Positions 1-12,926 of a DNA stretch of 64,000 nucleotides are shown here, piece by piece. The position numbers and the translations under genes were made by a program. Source of the DNA: Paragordius varius (lineage: Eukaryota > Nematomorpha). The stretch lies in NCBI GenBank assembly GCA_964247055.1, contig OZ176051.1, positions 11,656,001-11,720,000 of the forward strand, in the 5' to 3' direction. A model generated the notes under the pieces. It worked only from the letters and a program-made list of their open reading frames with translations. It was not told the DNA's origin and ran no database searches. Position 1 is the first letter of the stretch. Every line of letters begins with the position of its first letter.

Positions 1-776
1 TAAAAAAACGTATCAGGGTTGTTGGAAACTTTTGTATGAGTTACAAATTTATATAGTTGAATACACTTCAATCATAATAACTCAAAATCAAAAACCAAAT
101 TTAACACGCTTTGTGTTTTTTTCATAATAGCTAAATGTTTTAAACCCGAACATTTTGCTTATACATATTATATTCAAAAAGCCAGCTCTCATAATCTGAC
201 ATATATAATGGGTTTAAGAGAATAAAAATTTAAAACAATAATATTATTAATACCACCTTTTCTCTTGAGTTAATTTTCAAAGCTTTTTATTGCATACTAA
301 TCCTGATGGGAACGGTTTAAATTTAATTATTATAGCTTAAATACTTCTGATTTCTATAATAAAAAAAGATTCAAATTTATTTTAAAGTATTTTCAAACAC
401 AATTAGGTGGCAAAAATAAATATGGTTTTTATCCTGCCTCGAAATGTTTCAAAATAAACATTCCAAATGAAATATCGGCCTTATATAAATATGATTAATT
501 TTTTTCCAACTAAATTTATTAAATAAATAAAAGCGGTTAAATGTAGTTTTTAGAGAAAAATCAATTTAAATGTGGGCTCAATTTTCCCATTTCAGATTAA
601 AGTGAATATAATTTTGTTAGACCAGTAAATTCCCAATAAACACCAAAGCAAAAACTTCTTCTGGAGTAAATTTATTATATTAGGTACATATTAAACCATG
701 AACGAATGGTTATTTATTAGTATTAACTTTCCTATTAAAATAGACGATCCTTATTTCCGCACAAATTAAAAATTAC

Positions 777-3700
777 TTTCGTCCATTAATTTAATTTTGA
801 GGGTTAAAAAGGATCCCAGAGAAACAAATCCACTTATGAGGGGACCATCAGGCGTTTTTCCAACATGAATTGTCATAATGGGTTCAGGCAATTCTGGGAT
901 ACCCGTCAAAACACCGACCGTTGTTATCATACTAAATAAATAAAGAGATATATATTATTTTTATTCGAGTTTGACATAATAGATTGGGGATGGCTGTATG
1001 GAGTTTGTATTATTTTTATATATTAATATATATTTTTTATTAGATTTTTTATATTATCTTAAGTTTGGGTCAATGTGTGGTTCATCTAATTGTCATATTT
1101 TAAATAGAGAAACTAGAATTAATCGTAATGAATTGGTTGTTACATTAAATCCAAGTAAAAACAAAATGAATTAAAAAATCATTTGTTTTAGAAATTAATA
1201 ACATCTAGTTATACAGGTGATTTTATGAATTTTGGGAGTTTGTTCCATGATATTAAAACAAAAATTTTATTTTACATTGTACGTATCTTAGAATATTTTT
1301 AACAATTCTATATAAAATCTAGTAGTATTCTCCATAACTATCGACGGGTATTTAATATGTTTTTTTAACATAAAAGTGAACAGGTAATAAGTATGCGTTA
1401 TATGAAACTGATCAGTCATACACGTTACATTTTACACAAATTTTACAATTATTATTCAAAGCTGTTTTTGAATTTTAAACGCTCTTTTGAAATATCGCCT
1501 GTTGAAATACAAGCATTTAATTTATGTATTTCACTAAATATGCAAAATCTTAGCCATTTGTTAAACTAAAATACACCATGAAATTATTACAGGGTTTAAG
1601 GTTTTGGGTTTATTTTTCTTAATTTTTTTCGGTTGGTGGCTAAGTCAAAAATATTTAAATTAAAAAACTTTATTTATGACCCATCCCATTATTATTTAAA
1701 TATATAATATAATCTTGTTTATTTTGTCTCGTTTAAAATTATTAGTGTCTTTTTATAATTTTATGATGATAGGGAATATTTAATACCTGACATTAGCATT
1801 GGATGTTATTAATTTTTCTTGCAATGGATAATGACAATCCAAATGATAAGCTCTGTCCGACGATGTCACCAAAAGCGGATGGTTTTGCAATATGACAACA
1901 TTTCGAAAATTTATGGATCCATCCTCCTAAGCAAAATGAAAAAATAAATTAAAAAGAATAAAATAACGCATTTGGCAAATTTAAAATGTTACTTTATTTA
2001 ATTAAGGAATTTATGTATAAACGACTATGCTATCGAAATGTCCAATTGAAACGCTGACTGTTTGGTAAATGATATTTATTAATTATTACTATGCTATATC
2101 ATTTGTCATTTTATTTAATACAATACTATATTTACTTATATTTCCCAATTGTACCTCTTAAAACTATAATTTTTCGCTAAATTCATGATAGCACTGGTAA
2201 AATACCTAATTTTTTCATTCGATTGGCTTTTTTAGATAAAACATAGTTGTCTTTTTTAAAAAATGTTTTTATACATAGAACAAAATAGATATGAATTAGT
2301 AAAATATTTTATTATTAGGTATCGATATACTAATACAAATTGATAGGTAGCACAATTCATTGTAATCAATAATAGGTACAAATTAAAATTTCTAGACAAG
2401 AAGATGTTTAGATCAGTACACATGAATGTATTCATTATATGAGAGATTTATGAAATTTACAATTTTTAGCATGTAGAAAGGTCCCTGAACTTTGACAATA
2501 TTGTTTGATTCATGTTGAATTGTAATGTAAAAATATTTATAAAGCATAATTATATAGATAACTAAGTAACTTAACTATATAATATATTAAAGGTAAATCA
2601 TGTGTATACATCATCTTTCTGTTTATAGATTAAAAAAATGCATTATTTTTATTAAATCCTTTGTAGATAAAAAGGGAAACAAACCATTGTTTAATATTTT
2701 GAAATTCTTTAATCCGATCAAAATAGATTTTTTAACTCACGATATATATATTTTAGACATAATGAACTGGCAGCATTTACATACATTACCTAATGCAAAG
2801 TTTTGGTATAAAAATATTAATTTGGTATTTTATTTAGTTTCACTTTTATCATAATTGTCAGCTTTAAAAACTCGGAAACTTTAAATAAATTATATCAAAT
2901 AACATGAAATTATCTATACTCCTGTATGCCTTTTTCGCATTCTGCAATTGTACCTTAGATAACCTCGAATAATCAAATTTGTCATCATAGGAAAAAAATA
3001 ATTTTAGATGTAAATTATATATTGATATTAAAATAAGTCATAAAAAGCCGAGTCAACTAGATTTACGCATACTTTGCATGCTTTGTATTGTTAAATGTAA
3101 AATTCTTTAGACTCAATCCTATATAATTAACGTCTATAATATAAGGTAATAAAACTCATAAAAGTAAAAGTTTTACATCTAACATTTTATCTGATGATTA
3201 ATTTTGAAGGAAGATAAGAACGTTCGCCTCAGATCAAAAAATGAAATGACTTTAAACAATATTAGAAAATTTAAACAATATTGTTGTTATAACTTTTTAT
3301 TAAAAAAGTAATATATTTCCTTTTACCTTTGTATGTACGCTTTTGATGATAATTATATTATTATACCTCTGTGATTAGATAATCCAACTCAAAGAAAATT
3401 AATGGTAACTAATAATTCTGTATAGAAAACAATAAAGCTGACATAATATGTTTTTTAAATTACAGATTACGGACTTTGATATAATTTTTATTATAGATCA
3501 TGTTAATATCCTCTAAGTCTCATATGGCAAAAAATTTGTTTTTTATTTTAAACATGAAAGACACTGTAAATTAATTTTGCCATTAATAATAATTAGTTTA
3601 TTTAAATGGCAACAAAGGAATTCAATAAAATATTAATATAAAGTGTCTTTTTTCCTTTTTATATTAAATGGTAAGCAGCCCAGGGCTGACAGTGATAATG

Positions 3701-5044
3701 GAAAAATCGCGCAGTTTTTCGGGTTCTAACTCGGGCACGCCACACACAATGTAAGAGTCCGGCTCACTAACTTGCAAACCATCACGGCTTCCAAGAAAGA
3801 TATTAAATGTAATCGCTATGATTATAGAGCTGTTGTAAAAAAGTCAGATTCGATGTATTAACTGATGAAAACTGAAACTTTCGTAGCCACGTTTTTATTG
3901 ATGTTCACACAAATGGATCTGACTTAATATAAATATTTTCGTAATTGCTTTCGCGGAACATAAGCTGAGAAGACCTTACAACAAATATATTTAAATCCCA
4001 CCATATAGATAAAAGTTTTACTTCTGTAATATTAAATTAGCTCAAATTATTTCATTTTATAAGACAATCGCATACATCTGAGCGAAGAACCAAAAAATAT
4101 TAGCAATCAAAAGAACATACTTGTTGTATAGATATTGTTCCACATCCGTACAAAGGGACTCGATACTCTAACGAAGTGCCGCCGGTACCTCGGAATGAAC
4201 AGTTTCCTTCACCATGATTGTAAGCATTCTTAGGGTATAGGATGCCATTGAATGGATTTATCAAATCAAATATGAGTCTTATTTGATCAGCATCACATTC
4301 TATCCTTGGGTCCCCTTTAACAAATTAATAAAAATAATAAGTAAAAGCTCAATACATTATGAATAAAAATACATATCATATCAAATTTTCATTGAATCCT
4401 CCAAATAGCATTTACAATAAAAATCAGATTTATTGGCTAACATGGAGAAAACGGAGAAAATTTTTTGTATTTTTATTTAAGCCATTCCATTCCATTTCCT
4501 TTCTACTTATCTGCTATCTGACAACAATTAATACTAGCAATCTATTTTACATGGTTTAATTAGGTTAAAAAAATCGGAATTTGTTGGTTTATTTGCAAAA
4601 CTAAGGTTTAAAATATTTTTTTGTCATACAATGTACGTAAATTAATTTAATATTAGCAAAAGTTTTTAAATTGTTATATTAAGAATTGTGTGTGTACATA
4701 AAAAAGTAATTGATGAAAAGAATGTTACCACTTAAGGGAATTTGTGTTAAAGCAGTCCATGGGTCCAACGTGGATGTTGTGATTTGTTGTCCATATATAA
4801 ACTAATTAAATATATTAGTTTAATAATTAAAATAAATTATTTAATTAAATTATTTGCTCTTATTATTGGGTTAAATCAATAATAATATGGAAAAAGGAGC
4901 ACAAAACAAATATTAAAAATATCTTTTGTGAGAAATATTTTTACTTTTAAATCACTCTATACTTCATAAATTTAAATTTATTCAATAACACACACATACT
5001 TGGGCACCATATATGACTGAAAACAGGACACAAAAAAGCAACAT
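777..5044 (-). CDS. ZP-domain (zona pellucida/cuticlin-like) secreted protein, five exons, 3' end not found
   Basis: Exons in order: 5044-5000, 4801-4729, 4314-4121, 1926-1787, 931-777. Phases agree at every junction (0, 1, 0, 2). Exon 1 encodes a signal peptide, MLLFCVLFSVIYGAQ. Exon 3 is a typical ZP-N module: DPRIECDADQIRLIFDL, then PFNGILYP, NCSFRGTG and VPLYGCGT. Exon 4 continues with NVVILQNHPLLVTSSDRAYH and a Cys, as in cuticlin/dumpy-type ZP proteins. Exon 5 begins the ZP-C half (VSMITT at the junction, MTIHVGKTPDGP, VSLGSFLTLKIKLMDE). The last exon ends on a phase-1 donor, so ZP-C cysteines and any membrane anchor should lie further left or outside the window; I did not find them convincingly. 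ZP proteins polymerise in extracellular or apical matrices. Introns are 198, 414, 2194 and 855 nt. The family call is firm; the exact gene and its end are not. Confidence 0.8.
3664..3964 (-). CDS. ZP-like exon pair inside intron 3 of the ZP gene (alternative exons or relic paralogue)
   Basis: Two coding-looking blocks lie in the third intron of the ZP gene, same strand. Block 3964-3909 reads LMFRESNYENIYIKSDPF and resembles the start of the regular exon 4 (SINFRNVVILQNHPLLV). Block 3829-3664 reads ITFNIFLGSRDG...SYIVCG...LLTI and stops; it loosely resembles the start of ZP-C. A phase-2 join between them (GT|C) is open, and the first block accepts a phase-0 join from exon 3, so splicing here would give a short ZP-N-only secreted form of 177 residues. 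The second block is clearly less AT-rich than its surroundings. It could also be a decayed duplicate or a nested gene. Confidence 0.4.
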
Positions 5045-6007
5045 TTGTGATGAGGATAGGGTTTTAATTCAGACTAAGTCGTTATATTGTTTTACTATAA
5101 TAGAAAAATTAAAAGTACGGATAATTGGGAACGGATAAAATATAATGTTTAAATGACAAGTAATATATAAGTTGATGACATATGGTTGGTCGATTCCATA
5201 GGAGAAATAACTATAAATTTAAAAAATAAATATCCCTCGAAATGAAATTAACAAAATAATTTTTTTCGAGCCTTGTATTGCTTTTATAATAAAGTGGCTG
5301 TAGTAATAACATAACATTTTTAAAAAAAGTTCAATGAATTATATATTTAAATAATCTTTTTATGGTCAACTCTTTCATTTGTCATGGGAAATTTTTCTAA
5401 CGTTTTGAAACGTTTTTGTCAATTGATCGGATTAACCTGCAATCCTGATCTTATAACAACAATACAGGCTATATGCTTATTCTGATGTGTCGTTTATGTC
5501 GCATCCTTATTATAATTTAGGAACAAAATCCCTTATATTTTATTTCTCAAATTACATTTTTTTCTTAATCACCGAAATACTACATTACAAATATATTTAT
5601 ATATATCAAAATTACAGTTATATAGTAAATTGAGTGAATTCGTTCGGGATTATAATTATTATTACATAACAAAAGGTTAATTCGAGTGATCAAATACTTT
5701 TTGAAATACTTGTAAGACAACGAATTTAAATCTGTTTGACAATAAGTTCAATGACCATTTGTATTCATCAAGATTTATTTTAATAAAATTATAATTCTGA
5801 CGATATACTAAATAAACTGGAAATTAGATATGTTAAAATTAGTTTTTTAACAGATTTTCAAAATTTTATTTCTTAAATTATTTATAAATTAGGGATCATA
5901 ATATTTAAAAAATTTATTCAGCATACAAGTGTTTCGTAGGGGTCATAAATGCGCTTTTTATCGTAAACATGACCTTTTTGAACAGAAATCCATATATTAC
6001 AACTAAA
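5045..6007. other. AT-rich stretch without a supported gene
   Basis: Upstream of the ZP start codon. I see no convincing exon or RNA gene. An isolated 33-codon plus-strand reading near 5381 has an acceptable composition but no splice context. Confidence 0.4.
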
Positions 6008-7321
6008 ATATAAAAAAGGAGATGTACTTCAATGCGAGAATTATCGGAACATATCTCTTATTAGCCACGCTAGTAAGGTCTTACTAAAAGTAATACAAAA
6101 CAGAATGCACAGTATCATACAGACAGAAATACCAGAAAATCAAGCCGGATTTATGAAGGGAAAAAGCACAAGAGATCATATCTCAAACATGAGAAGGATA
6201 ATGGAAACATCAAAAGAGTTCCAGAAAGAATTATACATGTGTTTTATTGATTACAGACAAGCATTCGATTCAATTAACTATGACTCCTTGTGGGAAACAT
6301 TAAAGTTAGTAGGGGTATCGTCTCACTTAATAAGATTGATTAGCTCTCTGTATGCAAAACAAAGAGCGATTATTAGAACACCAGCGGGGGACACAGACGA
6401 AATACCAATCTTGAAAGGAGTCAGACAAGGGTGTTGCTTATCCCCTTATCTGTTCAATATGTGCACAGAAATGATAATGAGGAAGTTGGATGGTAAAAAT
6501 ATTGGAGTAAGAATAGGAGGGAGAACAATCAATAATTTAAGGTTTGCAGACGATACCACTCTTATAGCTGAAAGTGCAAACGATTTGAAGGAATTGATTG
6601 AAGAGATTCGAAAGGAAAGTTTGAGGTATGGTCTTAGGCTTAATCCTAACAAAACCAAAATATTATGTACAGGAAAAAAGCCTACGATTATAATAGAAGG
6701 AGTAGAAATAGAAATAGTTAAACAGTTAACGTTTTTGGGCGCAATAATTTGAGAGGATGGGTCTTTAACTCCTGACATCAGAAAGAGAATAGGATTGGGT
6801 AGAGAAGCGATGACCAAATTAATAAAGATTTGGAAAAACAAAAGCGTAGGAGTTGAAACCAAAAAAAGATTACTCTACTGTTTCGTTCTCCCGGTCACCA
6901 CATATGGATGTGAGAGTTGGAATCTCAGAAAAAAGGACAAAGAAAGGCTCATGGCTTTTGAAAGGAGTTGCTGGCGTAGGATGCTAGGATACACCTGGAA
7001 GGATAAAATTAAGATGAAAATCTAACTACAGAAATAAAACCTAAAACAAACATCATGGAGATAATTCTAAAAAGAAAGTTAACATATTTTGGTCATGTCA
7101 TGCGATCGAATTCTCTGGAGAAAGATACAATGTTTGGGAAGGTAGAAGGGCAAAGGAAACGAGGCCGACCACCGATGAGGTGGTTGGATATGATAAAAGA
7201 AGAGACCAAAATGACACTGAAAGAGCTCAATATAGCGGTTAAAGATAGAAAAAAATGGAAAGAAATAGTTAAAACTATATCCAAAAAGTCGTTTACGACT
7301 TAGGAAAAACCAACCAACCAA
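6008..7321 (+). mobile_element. 5'-truncated RTE/BovB-type LINE (reverse transcriptase and C-terminal region)
   Basis: The copy starts inside the reverse transcriptase at KKGDVLQCENYRNISL and keeps the palm motifs: FIDYRQAFDSINYDSLW (motif A), GVRQGCCLSPYLFN (B) and RFADDTTLIAES (C). It then has the C-terminal block known from BovB/RTE elements: FLGAII, YGCESWN, CWRRMLG, YFGHVMR, GRPPMRWLD and DRKKWKEIV. The endonuclease half is missing, as expected from incomplete target-primed reverse transcription. It is broken by one in-frame TGA (6750-6752) and a frameshift near 7023-7028, so it is dead but fairly young. The 3' end reads CCAACCAACCAA, a short tetranucleotide tail. Target duplications were not found. 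Confidence 0.9.
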
Positions 7322-10300
7322 AATTCATGTTATGAAAATATTTTATGGATATAAATGTCAAATATGATTTTTAAAACTTTAATTAGCCTTCACTATCAAT
7401 AAATAGTTTTAACAATACTTTATACATTTTAACAATTGGTTGATTTAAATTATTTCAATATTTAAGACATATGTTTGTATTAGTTGTATTAATTGGCTGG
7501 TTTTGACCGTGACTGCATTCATACTTCGGTTCGATCGTTTTTACCCATATTAAAAAATTTAAATTATTTGTGTTTTTTTATAAACGATTTTTAGGTAAAA
7601 TATATTTTATTTCAAATTTTTTAATTATTTCATTATATATGGTATATTTTCTACAAACATTATAGATTTTTTCTAAGTTAATATTACGCTAAAACCTTAG
7701 TTAAATACATATTTTTGACTTAACTGTTCAAATAGTCCTCAATATATCACGGAATTTATTCTTTTAAGAGCATCCAGCATAAATTTTCCGCGCCGCATTG
7801 ATTTTAATGATTAGCTTAAACTGCGTAAAAAAATTAGTTATCGAAATTTACAATAATTATACTTTTTAGTGTTTTATTTTTTTCAATTAACCCGTTAGGG
7901 AAAATGTTACTAAAATTTAATTATGTTTGGAAAAATAAATGCCATAATTTATTCAGTAGCGAAACAGTATTTACACAATTGAACCGCTGAAATATACAAA
8001 TCTGATACCCAGACAATATATCTTTATTTAAACGGTATGTTAGAATTAATTTTAATTACATATGTAACTTTCACTTTTTAATGAGAATGTTTTAGTACGT
8101 AGTTCTTTTATGTCCCCAGAATTAATTTGGTGTCATTCGATTCGACAGCAATAAAATTTGTTTGTAATAAAAAGTACTTTTTTTATTGATACTTTTTATG
8201 GTTGTTTGTTATAACAAAATAAATCCCGTTCTTGTAACAATTTGTCAAACAACTTCTCTAGCTCATTCGATTTTGTAGAGTCAAATAAACTTTCTGTCAA
8301 ATTTATTTTAGAAAATTTATGTAGTAAATAATTTAAAAATTATATTTTAGTGATATAACACACCAATTTTTAATATAGTATTGACATTTGACATTAAATT
8401 AAAAATGTGGGTGGATTTTAAATATTTTGTGTGTTCTTTTCCAAATTTTTCAATATGTATTTGTAAGTGTATAATATTTTTTGAAATAATATCTTTTTTT
8501 TGTAATTTTAGGTATACCGTTTAAATGGTATGAAAAACGAAGGTCATACTTTCAATTTAATTTAAGATTAACTTTTATTACGTTTCGTATATGGATGTGA
8601 AGTTAATTTAATTAAAATTCTTCATATAATCCTTTTCAGGTGTGCGCAAAAATTAAAAATTTTATATAGTTTTTTAAAAAATGTTATCCATTGCATTATT
8701 TAAAAAATATGTAAAATGGGTGATTATTAATTATTTTTGGTTATTAATATTGTAGGAAAATTAGAAGAAAATTTTAAAATAGATTTGGGGATAATTTCTT
8801 AACTTATAATTATATTAACCATCAACCTTGGTCCAACATTTTTAGATAATTTTTAAGATATAATATCTAGAATTACCTGTAACTTGAATAAAATAGGATC
8901 AGATATTTTTTGAGAAAAAAAGGGTGGATGAAAAAACTGAAGGAGGGAGAAAATTAAAAAGTAAATGCCAAAATATTCCAATATAAATGGTATTCTTTAA
9001 ACAAAATGACTTTTGTGTCAAAAATGTGTATTCTTCGATGGATGAAAAAATTTGGAAAAATAAAAATGTTAAAAGAATCGATAGATATATGTGTTTTATT
9101 TAATGTTTATTTATATTGTATAATTTTTTTATAATTTAATTTTAATGTATGCGTGTGTACGTATATATATAGTACATATGATAGTTGAAATTTTATTGTA
9201 GTCAGTTTTGATAATAATATTAATAAAAATAATAATAATTTGAATTTACCTTTATATTTATATTTATATACAATTTTTCATAATATATACAACAATGTAA
9301 CTAATAAAAAAATTAAAAATTATAAGTTCACAAATAAGTAAAAGTAAAAACTTGATTTTAAATAAATTTATACATATATAAATATAAATTATTGTAAAAT
9401 TTTTATAATCATATCATCAGTTAATTAAAAATTCTTGTTGTAATATATATATATATTAATATATATTCAAAATGTTTTACAAATTTTGCTGTCTCATTAC
9501 AATATACATAGGTAGGTTAGGCCTAAACTAATAAAAATAATTTTATTAGTGATTAATATATATATATATAATTTATGGCTAAAGTTATGTTATGTATTCT
9601 TTTGTTATTAATTTTAATTGTTTTATATAGGCACTTGAAAAGTAATTTATTGATTAATATTAAAATCAATCGGATAAGGCATTAAGATGAGCTGAAAGTT
9701 TTTATTGTTACTATTTAATTTCATTCAATTTTTTAATGAAAATAATCAGAAAATTGGTTTACTTTTGAAATCATTTCATATCTGTAACTTTGTAGTAAAA
9801 TAGTGCTGGTTTATATTTTTTATTATATTTGGATAAAGGTATTGATTTTCACCATTTTAAAATGTACTTTCGATTTCAATTATTTCATCGTTGGTATGGT
9901 GTACTTTTTTAAACATAATAAGGTTCAATTATCATTATTTTTACAAAAAGAGGGATTTTAAAACTTTTAATATCACGAGATGAGTTAGGTACATATGTGT
10001 GCTTTGTTCAAAAAATATACAATATACTTTATGGATAACAATGTCCTTTTATCACATGCAGTATTAAAATGAAAATTTATCACAATGTATATAAATTTTA
10101 TTAGTTTAAAATTAGTTTTATTGGCATGTATTAATTTTATTAATTTAGATTATCAAACCGTAAGGTAATTATAATTTTTTTACTACACAAAGTACTAATT
10201 TCAAGTACAATCGGAAACAAATATTTTATAATATAATTTTCACTTTTTTTAATTCTATATATAGGATATTTATTTATTAATTTATACCTCTTGATAAAGC

Positions 10301-11236
10301 ATCAGTGCTAGCCAATGCGACGAGCAAATAAATTATGCTTTTTGAAATATACTATTTTAATAAAATCATTTTTTGTTTCATTCAAACCCTTTTCAGAGTA
10401 TATTATATTAATAAATATAAAAGAATGATGGGTTTAGACATATAGCTATGTAATATTCATAATTGAATTTGTAATATATTTGATTGTTTTGCTGATATTG
10501 TCGACTGGTCGGGCTGCATTTTAGCGGTCAGACGGTTTATAACTAATGAATGCATGTAATACATGTGTGAACGAGATAATTTATTTTTACGGTTTGATAA
10601 TTAAATTTTTTATATTCTTTGTTGATCAATAATAATCCGTAATAAATAGTTTTTAAGTATTATAAAGTTTCTTAATTGGAGTAGTAAATGTGTACGTTTT
10701 AAGCTAACTGACACCATGTCTTTTTGAGAGCATAAAAAATATTTTTATGGGCATTTTTAGGGTAGTTTTGTATCCCACAGTGATTTTTAATTGTATTCTA
10801 ATAAATATTGTGCCATAATCCATTTATTTAATTACTTGGTGAAAAAAATTTAAAGTAAAATTGCAAAACACATATCCAATTTTTTTCCCTCCTTTTTATA
10901 CGTCCCAATATCAAATGGCTAATACAGCTGAATAAATGTACCTAACGACCAAAATATGTAATTAATATATTAAAGCTCGTTTAATTAAATTGTTGCGGCA
11001 CATTTTTTAAATTTATTTATTTTAATGTATATTTCGGTTGCGCACTATCACAATCGGACTTCAGAAGTTAAAAAACCTAAAAATGAGCTTTTGTAGCTAC
11101 AGCAGGACAATGTTTTATAGATAATGACCAAAACATCTTTCATTAATTGTACAAGATTAAGCTTTAAATTAATAAATTACCCCAAAATATAATCGTTAAA
11201 CAAAGGCATAGGTTGGAAAAAGATATATGCACTAAC
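7322..11236. other. Long AT-rich stretch, nothing supported
   Basis: About 3.9 kb dominated by A/T runs with TATATA tracts near 9445 and 9560. I looked for splice-bounded coding blocks on both strands and found none with a protein-like composition. Promoters or non-coding RNAs cannot be excluded. Confidence 0.4.
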
Positions 11237-11521
11237 GCAACACGCGGGCCGCTTGCGGCATAAATATTTTTGCAGCCCACGATAAATCTAAAACGTATTT
11301 ACATAATCTAAATAAATTTGATTTCTTAAACAAATTTTCCGATAAGTTTTTCGAATTTCGGCAATGAACTAGCAATTTTTTTTAAAATAAATTGCAATTT
11401 TTTCAGTCTTATGTTTAAAATCTAAAAAAATATTTTTTATTGCCCATATATTTTGCGAAGGTGGCCCATCGGATTTTTCGATCCAAAAGTGCGCCCACGA
11501 AGCCACGTGTTGAACACCCTT
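11237..11521. mobile_element. hAT-type MITE, about 285 bp
   Basis: Starts GCAACACGCGGGCCGC and ends GTGTTGAACACCCTT, giving imperfect inverted ends around CAACACG. It is flanked by the 8 bp direct repeat GCACTAAC (11229-11236 and 11522-11529), the target-duplication size of hAT transposons. The GCGGGCCGC core recurs at the ends of other hAT-type copies in this window. No coding capacity. Confidence 0.75.
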
Positions 11522-12410
11522 GCACTAACCCAACATTGATGCATTAAAATATTAAACTTTAAGATGAATGTCAATATATACAAAATATAAAATGTGGATT
11601 CGAACTTAAGCTATTCCAAATTTTGTTTTAATTATATCTTATTATTATTTTCTTTTGTTTTAGTTAATCCATCGAAAAAGATACTATTATGTATCGAAAA
11701 TTTTGGATATAGTTTAATTAAATAAATTTTACGAGTATTAACATGAAATCGTTCTTGTTGATAATATTAATTATTTAGTTATTGACATAGAATATTATAT
11801 TATGTTTATAATACGCATAAGTAAGCAAATACCTTAATAGGGCGATCAGTAAACGCCTTGTTGGCGGCCAAAATTTTTAGTTTTTTAATTGTGGACTTAT
11901 AAACTAAAATTATTTATGACATCAAACAAAATATAGCATGCCGTAAATTTTATCAAGCATACCCATGTTTTCAAATATTTTATGGGTATAAATTTTTTTC
12001 TGATTGTGGACGTGAATGATCGCGTGGGATATTTGGTATTCTGATGGTTTGGTTTTATATAAAGTTTTTTTACAGATGACATGCTGCTTTCATGAAATGT
12101 TATAGTAAACATGACAACCTTTTTACAAAGTTTTTTTTATTTCTTACTACTTTTACGATGCCGACAAAACCATTTCAATGCCAAATATATGGTAGCCTTA
12201 AATTTTTGTTTAATTTATTTAGACAACATTCCGTATCAATGTTTTTAATAAATTATTTTACAACAAGGAAATTGTTTTTATGGCTCGAAATTTTAAGTTC
12301 AAAAATAAAAAAATTTAAATGAAAGTTGTTTAAACATTTATACCCAAATAATCCAAAAAATATTTTATTTTCTCATGACATTTTTGAAAAATAATGTCAT
12401 ACTATAAGCA
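11522..12410. other. AT-rich stretch with weak open frames only
   Basis: Open readings of about 70 codons occur on both strands around 11897-12322, but they overlap, are rich in Phe/Leu/Lys/Ile as expected from T- and A-rich DNA, and have no splice support. I do not call a gene. Confidence 0.35.
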
Positions 12411-12780
12411 ATGAAGCAAACATTTTGGAAAAACCATAAAATTGGAGACAGATTAATAAAAATGTCACCAAAAGAGGGGAAAACATTCATTTTAAAGTAA
12501 TTAAAATTTCAAAAATTCTGTAATTATGACATTTTAATCGTTGAAGCAACATCTAAATTTATTTTTATATAATATTATATTTTTTAAGAATTATCTATTT
12601 GTTGCTATTTTTTAAATAAATTAGCCATATATATTGATGCAGGTTTAATAATCTTAAACGGAACTACAGTTGAAAAATTATCATTCATTTTAATTTTATA
12701 TAACGTTATTCTATAAATTCATTGAACTGAGAATAAGTACTTTTATTAACAAGATTTTATTTTTTTAAAATAATCTAAAG

Positions 12781-12926
12781 ATTTGAAGCAAAAATCTGGT
12801 GGAATAGTTTATGCTAAATCTAACCCTATTAATATTGTCAAAGTACAAACCTCTGATAAATTAGCAAACTCATTAGGTATTGGTTCAATGGACTCATATA
12901 AAGCTGATGCACATCATATGCATTAA
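12781..12926 (+). CDS. Terminal exon of an unknown gene
   Basis: After an AAAG acceptor (phase 1) the exon encodes 47 residues beginning DLKQKSGGIVYAKSNPINIV at the junction and ending SYKADAHHMH before TAA. Composition is clearly protein-like and unlike neighbouring AT-rich noise. An upstream candidate first exon is 12411-12496 (MKQTFWKNHKIGDRL..., donor GTAATT), but its phase-2 end does not join this exon directly, so at least one exon between them is missing or the pairing is wrong. I do not recognise the family. Confidence 0.5.

Noticed and set aside
6446-6862. 138-codon open frame on the minus strand
   Set aside because: Shadow of the LINE reverse transcriptase on the opposite strand.
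12092-12322. 76-codon plus-strand frame rich in Phe and Leu
   Set aside because: No splice context, overlaps a minus-strand frame, and composition is that of T-rich noise.
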